Source: Heterotrichella gracilis
Taxonomy: Eukaryota; Sar; Xanthophyceae; Tribonematales; Xanthonemataceae
DNA: 64,000 bases
Direction of reading: 5' to 3'
Assembly: GCA_032358255.1 (NCBI GenBank)
Contig: JAULBX010012210.1
Location: 1 to 64,000, forward strand
Shown here: positions 1-11,055 of the stretch, piece by piece
Layout of the letters: each line of letters opens with the position of its first letter
How positions within the stretch are numbered: position 1 is the stretch's first letter
Program-made: the position numbers and the translations under genes
Notes under the pieces: generated by a model
Told to the model about the DNA's origin: nothing
Database searches by the model: none
Seen by the model: only the letters and a program-made list of their open reading frames with translations

Positions 1-1865
1 CACCCCCCCCCCCCCGCCGCGCCACCCCCACCCCAAGCCCTTCTCAGCCACAGCACCCCCCCCCCCCCCCCCGCACCGCCGCCGCAGCCCCCACCCACCA
101 CCCCGGCTGCCCCCGCCCCCGCCCCTCCTCCCCCATCCGCCTCCTTGCCCTGGACATGGACGGCACCCTGCTTGACAGCAGCAGCAGGTGCCAGCCGAGC
201 TCAGTGGAGGCCATACGCGCAGCCATGGCCAAGGGGGTGAAAGTGATTCTGGCAACGGGGAAGGCGCGGCCCGCCGCCATCAAAGCGCTGCAGCCCGTGG
301 GGTTGGCAGGTGGGCATCGGTGTGGGAGAAGCCTTGAGATGGCGCTTTTGCAGTGTCTTTTTTAGCATGATGGCAGTGCTAATCAGTACATCTTGCTCTG
401 TGCTCTGTGCTCATTGGCGGTGCAACGGTGACTGCATTGGCAGTGGCTGTCTCAAGTCTGCAGCATCTGTATACGTGCGGCCCTCTTGCCCAATGCTTCT
501 GGATGCCAAGTGCAACTGATGCGATCACAGCAATTGCAGTGCTAATGCATTTCTTGACCACACATCGCGCCAACACACACCATCATTGATTGCCTTTCTT
601 AACCTTGCCCATCCAGGCCACGGCCAGATCGTCTCTACCACGGGGCCAGGCATCTTCCTGCAGGGCCTGGCGGTCCACGGCACCTCTGGGAGCCTGCTAG
701 CAGGGACCCACCTCCCCCCTGCCGTGGTGGCCCATGCTTTCCAGTTTGCCCAGGCCCGCCAGCTGGCGCTGTGTGCGTTCCTGGGGGACGAGTGCGTGAC
801 CCTGCAAATGCACCCTGAGCTGGAGGAGCTGAACCACCGGTATTACGAACCCCTTGCTAGGGTTGCGCCCGGGGTTGACAACATCCTGTCGGGCCTGCCT
901 GTGAAGAAGCTTCTGTTCATGAGCCAGGTCGAGATAGTGGAGGAGGTGCTCAAGCCATACTGGGGGGTGAGTGCGGTATGGGGCCAGGCGAGACGAGTGT
1001 GGGGAAGGTGGTGGAGGTTGGATGCTATGCTTTGTTGTGTTACGTACATTAACACAATGGCACAAGGGGGGGTGCTGATCTGGGAACTGAAAATGCTAAT
1101 GATGCATACGATGGGGCATCCTGTAGAGCTTGCAGTACATCCTGCAATCTCTATCTGAGCCCCTGCTCAGTAATTGCGGCCGTGAGTGTGAGCTGCTTTT
1201 CAGTACATGCCTTTGTGTAGTTCCTCCAGATTCACAAATACGTGAAGTAATATTTAGTCTGGCAGTGGTCACGCAGCTGCCACACGGTTTACACCATCGT
1301 GGAATTGACCCTGTGTGTGACCCCCCCCTTTTCCAGGCAGCAGTCCAGGGCCAGGGTGCTGAGACCATGCAGGCGGTGGACACCATGCTGGAGATTGTGC
1401 CCCAGGGGGTGAACAAGTGGGTGGGCATGCAGCGCCTGCTGGAGGAGCTGGGGGTGGGGGCGGAGGAGGTGATGGCGGTGGGGGATGGCGGCAATGACCT
1501 GGCGCTGGTGGGGGGGGCTGGATGGGGGGTGGGCATGGGGAATGCAGTGCCAGAGGTGAGGAAAGTGGGGGGGAGGGGTGTGTGTTGAAGGGTGTGTGCA
1601 TTATTGCGTGATTCTGGCGCATTTTGAAGTGCATGCAAGCGGAAACTGCACATTTCATGGATCCAGCGTGGCATCATGCACACCCTGTTTGTGCGCGTCA
1701 GGCACTGTCGATTGTTCACTGTGTGCCTGTGTTAATTGGCATTGCTGCGCACATGGGGTCACAGCTGAGTGGTGCTCTTTGCAGGTGAAAGCTGCAGCAG
1801 CGGCGGTGGTTGCTGATCACAACAATGACGGCATTGCTGAGGCTATTGAGCGCTTCATATTGTGA
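1..1865 (+). CDS. HAD-superfamily (Cof-type) phosphatase, 5' end missing
   Basis: Exons are <1-309, 617-966, 1337-1555 and 1785-1865, and all junction phases agree. HAD motif I (DMDGTLLD) lies at 153-176. Motif IV (GDGGNDLALV) lies near 1480-1510 and is followed by the GMGNA stretch usual in Cof/YbiV sugar- or nucleotide-phosphate phosphatases. The C-terminus (VKAAAAAVVADHNNDGIAEA) is the typical Cof ending. These enzymes are Mg-dependent phosphomonoesterases with a cap domain; the substrate cannot be told from sequence. The frame stays open to the window edge through a Pro/Ala-rich, C-tract stretch (positions 3-135) that could be the end of a plastid transit peptide. The true start lies outside the window. 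Family assignment is firm; localisation is inference. Confidence 0.85.
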
Positions 1866-2705
1866 CCGGCGGCAGCAAGTGATGCTCGTGTGCGGACTCC
1901 TGCCGGATTTGTTATTCATCAATGACTTCTCAGAAACCCCAGTGGAGATTTGGCACCGGCAGGCACTCAGTGCATGTACATAGTGACCCGCCTGGAGTTC
2001 GTGGCACCTTAAATGACACCATATCGTCTGTACCTGAGTTTGGTGGCAAGGCTGTGATTGCGAGAACAATAAAGCTGCGGCAGTCAGTGTGACCTTTTCC
2101 AAACATGTTCTTGTCCTCTTTGCAAACATGTCTGGATTGATGGAAATGAGAATATTGTTTCACATCTTGAACCAATGACAGAGTAAATTTCCCTTTCCAT
2201 TGCATTTTTGTATTGACATTGTACGGGGCTGTATTCCCTACCTCTTCTGATAGCATAGTACGTCATGACACGAGCTGTCTTCAAGTTAAAGGTTGCCAAC
2301 ATCTGGCCGGGCCGGGTTCCCAACCTGCTGAACACAATGGTCCGACTCCTCCCATTCCTGTGGGCCCAGCACTGCAATCAATGCACTGTGTTTGCCCCTA
2401 GGGTTTGCCCCCAGGGTTTACAAGAACTTGGCCAAAAAGTTGGAGTGCAAAAGCGCGCATGATGTCTTTGCGCAACAAGAGCAAAAGTTCTTTGCTTTTG
2501 ACATTCAGCCCAGTTTGAAACATCAGCCCTTTGATACCAGGTGAAGGTTCGGCGCACTGTCTTTGATCGCTCAGCAAGAACCTAGGTGTGGAACTTGAGT
2601 GGTGCGCTGGCAGGTTGATGGACACGTTCACACTTTGGTAACGTTGAGGCCGAACTGTCCGTTCATCAGGCACACGAGCCAGCGTAAACGTATATCTGAG
2701 CAGCA
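1866..2705. other. Intergenic spacer, HAD phosphatase to SR protein
   Basis: No coding exon with splice support was found. An AATAAA hexamer at about 2068 lies roughly 200 bp after the HAD stop and could serve in 3' end formation, although this is not shown. Near 2395-2420 an AGGGTTTGCCCC-like word repeats imperfectly. The distal part should hold the promoter and 5' UTR of the SR-protein gene; no TATA-like element stands out. Confidence 0.4.
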
Positions 2706-5700
2706 ATGAGTGAATCCCCGCGCGGGCGGCGCTTCACTCGGTCCTACTCTCGGTCCCGCAGCAGGAGCCCAAGGGGCAGCGACAGGAGGGGCGAGAGATC
2801 AGGTAGCACCGTGTACGTCGGGGGCCTCTCTCAGGAGACCGATGAGCGAGCACTGAAAGACTATTTTGAACGATACGGCCCCATCGTCGGGATCAAGGTA
2901 GGGTTCACCAGCTTGTGCAAAGCCGAAACTGCGAAGGTGCATCGGCTGCGCAATTCGAACACGCTGCACACTGTGTCTCACAGCACTTTCGACGAGTAAC
3001 CCAAACGCGTTTTAGCGTTTTCTCACGTTGGCTTGGCTGGTTGTAGTTGTTGCATTCCTTGCATCAACCCCCGGTGTATGAACGCCCATGATGCGCTTGT
3101 CCGCTGCATGCATGGTGTGGGGGTTTACCAAAGGAGTTTCCGTGTTCCATGTGTCAACAAATATCATAAATAACCACCCTGCTGCTGCGTGATGACAGTG
3201 TTGCTGCCTGGTCCATGTGCATGCATTACTCTACTATGCATGCATGCAGGTGGTGTACGACATTGAGACGGGCCGGCCCAAGGGTTTTGGGTTTGTGACT
3301 TTTGAAGACCCTCGTGATGCAGAGGATGCAGCTGTGGAATCCAACGGCAAGGTATGTTCACTCTTTGCATGTGCCCCAAGGAGCTTTTGCCCAAAAAGCT
3401 ACACTTGCCTCCGCCCTGCCTAGCTACCAGTCAGCGAGGCTGCTGGGCTGTGGTAATAACCCTGAAACCTGCCAGCCCTTCCCTGTTTCTTGAGCATCCC
3501 CCTCCTGCCCACAGACAGTGGATGGGCGCATCGTCAAGACTAACATTGCCAAGTATGCGCCGCCAGCACACCGCCCAGGGTTTTTGCCACCCATGCGTGG
3601 GAGGGGCAGGTGAGGAAAACACTGGCCTGCAAGGTCCTGCAGGGCTTGGTCTAATCTGCATTTCGTGTTGCAACGTGCTCTGCTTGCCTGATAATGTGCA
3701 GTGTGCCTGTGAGAGCCCTCGATATTTACTGCTTGATGGCCGCGCTGTGCGAGAGAGTAACCCTCTCTTGGTGGCTACAGATGTGTGTGCAGCTTGATAT
3801 CGCTTGGTTTTGTGCAAACTAGAGGTAGACTTGTAGAACAACTTACAGAAAAGAACCAGACAGATGTACAATACAGACGTGAACTGTACAGTAGGAGACC
3901 TACAGACAGGGAGAGCAGAAGAAATATGGACATTTTTCATTTTGTATCTCAGATTGATGCTGGTTGCTGTTTCTCAGCAGTTGTCCTGGAACTGTCTGGA
4001 TATAGAACTCCTGAGGCTGTTTCGCACCTGATTCTTTGAAACCGTGATACCAGACTGCTTTGGTCCTTGCTTTGAATTTCAAAAACGTCACCAGGTAACC
4101 CAGCTACTCATCTACAGGGATCATGCACTCGTATCCCATGTAGCAGCAGCCACAGGACATTAGCATAGCTCACAGTGCAATCATGTTGACATGTATGCAG
4201 CTCAGCATCCACCTTGCCCATAGCCGTTCTGAGCCCCCTGCCTTGCTTTCGCCTGCAGAGGGATGGGGATGGGTGACAGAGGTGGGGGCCGAGGGCCGCC
4301 CCGCCCCATGCGCGGCTACCCAGATGACCGCTACCAGGGCTATGAGTCTGGAGGGTCACCAGCACGCTCCGGGCGCTCCCGCTCCTTGTCACCAGCACCC
4401 GCCACCCACCGCAGCAAGCGCTCGCGCCATTCCAGCCCACCACCTGAACCGTACGTGCCATGCCACAGCGCAATGTCAGAAACAAGTGGTTGCATGACGA
4501 CCATCACCGTTTTCCCATGCCTTGCCGGGGAGGCGAATGCTTGCTGGTTGTGATGTTTGCAGCTGTCAATGTGCGGGATGCCATAGCTTGTTGGAAATTG
4601 TGAGTGTTCTGTGGAAGTGGGTCTGTCCATGCGACCTGGTGGGTGCTAAGTGTGTGATGTGATGGTGGGGCAATTTACAGGTCACCGGTGCATGCCGTCC
4701 GCCGCAAGAAGTCTTCCCGCAAGAAGGGCAACGCCAGTCAGAGCAGCGGCAGCTTGAGCAGCGGCAGCGACTCATCAGACAGCGAGGACAGTAAGGCTCC
4801 CCGCAAGGGAGCCGCCGCCAAAGCAGGTGCGTGTGCACTCATCCTTGCATGGCGCCTCTCAGCATAGCGCCGCCTTGGCATGACTGCATGACTGCAGCTT
4901 CCTATGGCGCCCCTCGGCATGACTGCATGTGGCACGTTCCACTGGACCGGTGGGACACTGTGTTCGAAGGTGGTATACGTATGCATATATTGTCTGCCGT
5001 CAGCACTTCTCTCTGTCCCAAGCACCCTCTGTGCATGCCACTAATTCATCATCCAAAACCAACGCATCCCGTGAAAGTGCCAGCCACCCACCGCCTCCCC
5101 CAAACCTCCTCCAGGCGGCCTCGCCCCGCCCCCCACCGCCGTGTTCAAGAAGGAGCTTCAGGCTGCCCGGCGGCGCGAGGCGGAGCTGTACGCGCGCATC
5201 GCCAGCCTGGAGGGGGACCTGGCGCAGTCAAAGGGCAAGTCAGACTCGCAGGTGGAGGAGATGCGGGCGGCGCTGCAGGTGGGGCTGGGGGGGCGCTGGG
5301 CGGGCGGAGGGGGGTGGAATGGGGATGTGTCCGTAGTGGTGGTGTTGCTGGGTGTCCAGGTGATGTGCCCAGAGGCCTGGCTAGGGTGTATGTGTTTTGT
5401 GAATCGCATGCATAACGCCCCCACCATTTAGGCAGGGGTGTTGGTGCAGCAGGCGCTTCATGCCAGCGCAGGGTTGTATGCTGGACCCCAACACTAATCC
5501 TCCAGCATACCACTGTACTGTTGAAATTCAGTAGATCGAAGTGGTTTGCATGCTTGGCAGGACTGTTTCTTTGTTACCAAATAAGTATGTGACCATCCCT
5601 GACCCCCACCCACCACCTCTCAGATCCGCGAGCAGACCATCTCCCAGCTGAAGAAGTGCGTGACCTCGCTCATCGACTCGTGCCGCTCGCTGACCGAGGC

Positions 5701-6595
5701 GCGCACAGGCGTGGCGCAGGCGCAGGACCTGCTCAAGGTGCAGGAGGAGGAGGTGGCGGCAATGGCATTCGAGGCGGAGGCGTTTGTGCAGAAGGTGGGT
5801 CCACTGATATAACTGACAGGAGGAGGGGTGGAATCCGTCTTGGTGTGACACCAGTGTGGTTATGAGTTGACAATGCAGGGTGCCAGTTTCTTGGATATGG
5901 ATTGTTTCCATTTGGGGATTGATCCATACAATTGTCGCCTTTGAGCTGTATTGTCCACCAACCCATTGCGCTGATCTGTTATGTGACCCCCTAGGTGGAC
6001 AAGGCCAGCCGCGGCGCCGCCAGGGATGCGAGGCGTGCGGAGCGTGAGCGTGAGCGCGGCGAGAGGGAGAAAACTGTGCCAGAGGGCTCTGCGCCGGAGC
6101 TGCTGGGTGCGTACTGGTTTCTGATCCATGCTGTTGTTAATTTCAGAAAAGCTCGGTCGCATACCGCTGTTGCACACAGTGAGGGCCGCATTGATGATCC
6201 AGGGCTTTGAAAGTGATTTGCAAAGCATGTTGTGCTGCTAGAGTTTTTCTTGATGTCAATCTTCCAATCACCTTGCCTGGCCATCACCAGCGTGTCTGCT
6301 ATGCACCTGCGTATACCTCTCTTCCTGCTGGAATACGCAGGAAACCCTTGCTGAGGGTTTTACTACTTAATATCTCCTGCATATGGGTTCGCCAAGTAAG
6401 GTCCATCGACTAACAAGTCCCTGCTCTGTTCCAGAAGCTGGTGAGGCTGTGCCTGCCACCGCCACCAACCACGTGGAAGCTGCTGATCCCGGGAATGGCG
6501 GTTGGGCGGCTGGGGATGAAGCCATGGTGGAGGCGCAGGCTGACGATACAGCTGCCAAGTTCAAGCCAGGCATCAAGTTCAAGCTGGCAGCCTGA
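2706..6595 (+). CDS. RRM and RS-rich RNA-binding protein with C-terminal coiled coil
   Basis: Nine exons: 2706-2897, 3250-3351, 3515-3609, 4259-4450, 4681-4826, 5115-5278, 5624-5794, 5995-6106, 6435-6595. The phases close to 444 aa. Residues 1-33 are an RS-rich leader. One RRM follows at about 35-112, with RNP2 TVYVGGL (35-41) and RNP1 KGFGFVTF (75-82). Next come a Gly/Arg-rich linker, a second RS/SP-rich part (about 150-195), a Ser-rich acidic patch, and a charged Ala/Glu/Arg/Gln region (about 250-395) that reads as a coiled coil, ending in an acidic tail. RS plus RRM points to nuclear pre-mRNA processing. The long coiled coil is not usual for classic SR splicing factors, so I give no symbol. 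The start is the first ATG in frame and directly opens the RS domain. Confidence 0.88.
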
Positions 6596-8652
6596 CATGT
6601 GGCTGAAGGAAGCAGGCTTGGATCAGGCGGCGCGCAAGGAAGTCGAGCAAAGATGCTGGCATGGCCCACAAGTACAGGGGCAGGTTCATGTGAAGAGGAT
6701 GTTGTTGGGTGGAGGGGTCCATGTGGTATTTGGTAGAAGAGAAGCGAGGCTATTAGGAAGCATGGCTACGGGGGTTGACCAGGGGTTGTGGCGCACGACA
6801 GTGGGTGGGTGGCCGCATGCAAGCACCGTGATCTGGGTTTACAGCAGTAGCTTGCGTTTGCGCGTACAAGTGGGGCAGGTGTGACGTGCTTTATGGCAGC
6901 TTGCCGGTTTTTCATGTATCCAGTGCAATTGCCAAGCGCCTCCAGGACTGGTCTAACCGCCATGCACACTTGTCAGACAGGCATTAGCAACAGCTAAGCA
7001 TGGGCTATGATTTGCGCGTCTTCGAAAGAAATATTTTCCTATTAGTATCTCTTAAATCAGAGCCCATGAATGCGCTGGACAAGCCGTGGCGTGCAAGGGA
7101 CCTTGTGCTGCAGATCTGTAATAGGCAACACGCCCTTTTGTCAAGGTGCATGTCATTGACCCTGTCACTGTCACGCGGTGATGGTGATGACTGGCTGGTG
7201 CTAATAAATATTGATTCGTCGGTGGCTGCAGTGGCATGCCAATTGATCTGGCCAGCGCAGGCTGCATAAGCCTGTGTTTTTAACGAGCATAGCCACCAGA
7301 CTCCATTACGAGTGTTGGTGCGGTATCATCATGATGACATCGGTGGGCCAAGTGGGCGACCACGCATGCAAGCCTGAAGCACAGTGTGTTCTACCGAAAC
7401 ACTAACATTGCAGTAGGCGTTTTCCAGTGCGGAGGATCGTTTCGGGGGTTGAAGTGATAGGTTTGTGCAAGCATTGAACACACCTGAACCACATGCCGCC
7501 CGCATGCCGCCCGCCGCCCACCTCGTTATAGCTTATTTAGCGGCAAGTGACCTTGGCGGAGTTACCAGCTATTCAATGTACATATTGAGTGCCTATTTTA
7601 GTATTTGCAGCTGCGTGCACGGTCGTAGCCCGCTTTCCCGCCTTGCTAAAATGAAGCGTACGCTTCGCAGCAGCTCCCAATCCAATAGTGTCGGAGGAGG
7701 GAACACCGAGACTTCCCACATAGTCAGCACATAGTAGTACCTGGGGTATAAAGCATAGTTGCGCGACATAGCTTGCAGTAACGCTATTAAACAGCTATGC
7801 AGTTGGACCCACTTCCGGAAGCACGCTGAAAGTCCATGCCAACTGGGTTCACTCATCATTTAATAGTTTTGGCCCCGTCTGCGTTACCCGCAAACATTGC
7901 CTACACGCCTTGGGTTCAGATACACCATTGAGGAGCACACCGTACGAGTCACTGAGTCACTGAAGTACAGCAAGCCGGCTCTGGTTTTCGGAGCAAAGCC
8001 TAAAGGTACACCATCACCTCGGCTGTGACCACACATGGAATGGGGACTGCAAGCATATGACTTGCTGCCGACAAAGGCAACGCAGTCACCCGTAATCTGC
8101 GAGTCCCAGTTGCACGCCTCTAGGCTAGCACAGTTGGGTCTTGTGCTAGCTTAGGATTGTGCCCACAAACATGGTGAACACTGGACCAGGTGGTCCCCAA
8201 CTTCCCATTGACCCGGAGTACACACTGGGAAGTGTTGGATCACCAGTGGTGACCTGTTTAGCGCTTTTGACGCTGTACTAGGTCACTGGCTGAGGACTAG
8301 CAGGCAAACCCGTTTTCCTGCACATCTGTACACCCTTGCTGACAGCCCTGTGCACAGCAGGTTTGCGTTCTCTGGTTGCTGTTCAGGGCGGCCCACATCT
8401 GCTTGTTCAGCCTGTCTCTGATTCTGCAAGGCAGCACGGTTCTGATGTCCACTGCTGCGGTAGCCATGGCAACACCTGTTATGGTAAGAGGCAACTGCAG
8501 AACCTTTTACCAGTGAAATCAGTGGGTTGCCATCAACGGCAACTGCTTGCGCAGACATTGTTGGCATAGTTACTGCGCAACCTGGTCAGTGGTAACATGT
8601 ATATATAATGTCATGCAGCAAATACATTAATGCATGATTCCTTATTACCTCG
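6596..8652. other. Gene-poor spacer of about 2 kb
   Basis: Open frames here are short, lack splice partners and match no family I know. The stretch 7900-8300 has several short direct and inverted words (for example GAGTCACT twice near 7947) but no clear terminal repeats. The distal end should include the promoter of the proline-rich gene. Confidence 0.4.
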
Positions 8653-10020
8653 ATGGTGCAGGCGGCGGCGCGATCGGCAGCACAGCTGGCACGTGTAGGT
8701 AGGCATGCAGTGCATGTGACGCGCCACAGCCTGCTGCCACGTGTGCAGCCCAGGGCAACGCTGCATATGGCGACAGTGGCTGGTGCCGGTCCAAGATCGG
8801 GCATGACACTGGGGCAGGAGAGGGGTTCCATTGACTTGCCCATTCCAGGTGAGGGGCTATCTGGTGTTATTTGCAGGAGCGAATGCATTATCATCGGTGG
8901 TTCAATGCAATGCAACTAACGTTCAAGGCAGTGCATAACGCACATACAATTTGGTGCCACTGCTACACAGTGGCACAGTGGTGAGATGCTGGTGGGTGAG
9001 GCAGCTCGTCCAGAGTACTTCAGCACCCTAAAGATCAAATATGGAACTCTGAGAGGAATTCAGTGTGGTCAGGATTGCAGCTGCAGCCATGGCTTGGAAG
9101 TAGGGGTGCAGGGTCGATGCCATAAGGATTTTATTAACTAAGGCTTATGTGTGCGACGCCAGTGTCCTCTGCTGCTGCCAAGCTGCCATCACAGCAATTT
9201 CTGTGAGTGCACCCAATCATTCACCATGACCATTGCCTACCGCGCAGAGTTCCCCCCGGGCATCAATCCAGGTCGCCCCGAGCTCCCGCCTACACCTCCC
9301 GGCCCCGAACTGCCCCCACCCCCAGAACCAGGCCTCCCTGCTCCCGGTCCGGAGGTCCCCACGCCGCAGCCCGGCAGGCCAGACGTGTACCCTCCAGGCA
9401 AGTTTGGGGTGTGAGGTTTTGTGTCAGGATATGCTTGTCCTCCCATCGCCAGTGCACAGTAAATTGGGTAAATGGGTAATGAGCGTTGGCAATGCCATGT
9501 ATCTGCCGCAGCCCTTTAATGAGATTCGCAATTAGCACGCTCAGCTATCCTGACAAGTACAGTATCATGCTAAATTTTGCCAATTTGAGATGCAATTTGG
9601 GCACAAATGTTTAAACATGCAACCCAGTATCAAAGTCCTGCAGCTTGGTGCGCCTGCGTAGCTGTAACTTTACATTGTGCAAAGCGTGTACAGTATTGGT
9701 TAGGTCAGAGACCATCAAATAGCCGGAATGCAGCAAATTGGAATGCAGTTGTCGAGTATGGTCTTGGTCTTTTGTCAGCGCTATATGAAGTACAGGGTGA
9801 CCCATGTGCAGGGCCCCAGCCACCAGAGCGGCAGTCCCCTCCAGATTTCCCCCTGCCTCCTCCTGAAGTGCCGCCCACCTTCCCGCCAGACATCACCCCC
9901 GGTGCGCCCCCAAGCATCGGCACCCCGGGCCCTGGCATTGAGATCTCCCCTGGGTCCACACCCTCCGAGCTGCCGGGAGGGGGAGGGCCAATGGAGGTGC
10001 CGCCGCCCATCCAGGGCTGA
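8653..10020 (+). CDS. Small proline-rich protein with organelle-like leader
   Basis: Exons are 8653-8848, 9248-9397 and 9812-10020, closing to 184 aa. Residues 1-50 are rich in Ala, Arg, Ser and Val with almost no acids and begin MVQAAARSAAQLARVGRHAV, which looks like a mitochondrial (or plastid) targeting peptide. The rest consists of Pro/Gly/Glu clauses such as PELPPTPPGPELPPPPEPG and PGAPPSIGTPGPGIEISPG. No catalytic domain is visible. The second intron starts with GC (CCAG then GCAAGT) and ends in AG; only this GC-AG intron keeps the third exon in frame, since the nearby GT options give the wrong phase. The function is unknown. Low-complexity composition makes homology weak, but three matching phases and a stop support a real gene. 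Confidence 0.65.
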
Positions 10021-11055
10021 AGCTGCGTCACGTGATCGGGAGACACTGGCAGTGCCGCAAAATGTACTGAGTGGCCCAATGTTGGCCTGGCCGGTGTGAG
10101 TCAGTAGCGGGCTGTGAATGATCACATTAGGATGGCATGGGCATGGCATGGCGATCAGATTGGAGCCTGCTCAGCACTGGCAGTCAATACGAGACAGTCA
10201 GCGCAGGCAGTCCATGGTTTCAAACAATGTTTTACGGCATTCTGTCACAGTTGGAGTCCAAGGGTTTCTGTTTGTATTTTTTGCGCAGGCCAGCATAAGC
10301 ACTGTGACTGCTTGTTGTATATGCACCTTGGTTTGGCTATGAACGCTACCTGTGTGGAATCAAGATTCTCAAGCTGAGAGCGCATGGCTGTGGTGACATC
10401 TGTGTTAGGTATTGACTTGCTGTGCATGGTGCCATGGCCGGTATGTCCGGTGACTTGTAATAGGTGGCTTGCTGCATATGACAGCACCATCAGTCCGTAT
10501 CACTGGTTCAAGTAATGCTGGTGTAAATTACACAATTGCAACCTGTCCTCAAATGGGGTGGACAGGGGACAATTCTCTACATGCAACTAAGGAGCTCACT
10601 GCAACTGCCACTGTGGAAGCATTACTGCACGCCATGCACGGCGACATGCGTGGCGCGATGCACGGCATCATGCACGCAGTAGTACCAAATACAAATTGGA
10701 TTGACACGGTGTATTCGTTTCTTGCTGATGTACACGTCCAGGCAACCAAAAGCTTTTCAAAGTGGCTGTCAAAATAGATAAGCATTTCTGTGGTATTTTC
10801 TCTCTAAAACATTTCGAGCCATTTTCCAAAAGTCTGGGCAATTTCGCCCTCGCACGATTTGAGCTCACACCCTAAAACCAAACTGGGGGAGCTTGTTCAA
10901 ACAGTTTGTCCATGTGTGCTACTCAATTAAGCCGTGTTACCTCCTCCGCAGCTGGCTGAAGGTCTCGTTGACGTTGCTTGCCCATGGCGCTGTCGTGACG
11001 GCCATTGAAAACCTCAACCCTCTGGCTGCAGCAAACGTTTTGCAAGTCGTGCAGC
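10021..11055. other. Spacer upstream of purF
   Basis: I see no supported exon. The stretch near 10630-10680 has a GCACGGC/GCATGC-rich short repeat (ATGCACGGC-like words four times). The last few hundred bases should be the purF promoter and 5' UTR. Confidence 0.35.

Noticed and set aside
1096-1719. 207-codon minus-strand open frame
   Set aside because: It lies antisense over HAD exon 3 and its introns and reads as Pro/Ser-rich reverse complement of coding DNA; no family match.
3431-3940. 169-codon minus-strand open frame
   Set aside because: Overlaps exon 3 and intron 3 of the SR gene on the other strand; no domain or splice partners.
7465-7734. Plus-strand frame of 89 codons
   Set aside because: No homology I can name, no neighbouring exon in phase, and composition like the surrounding spacer.
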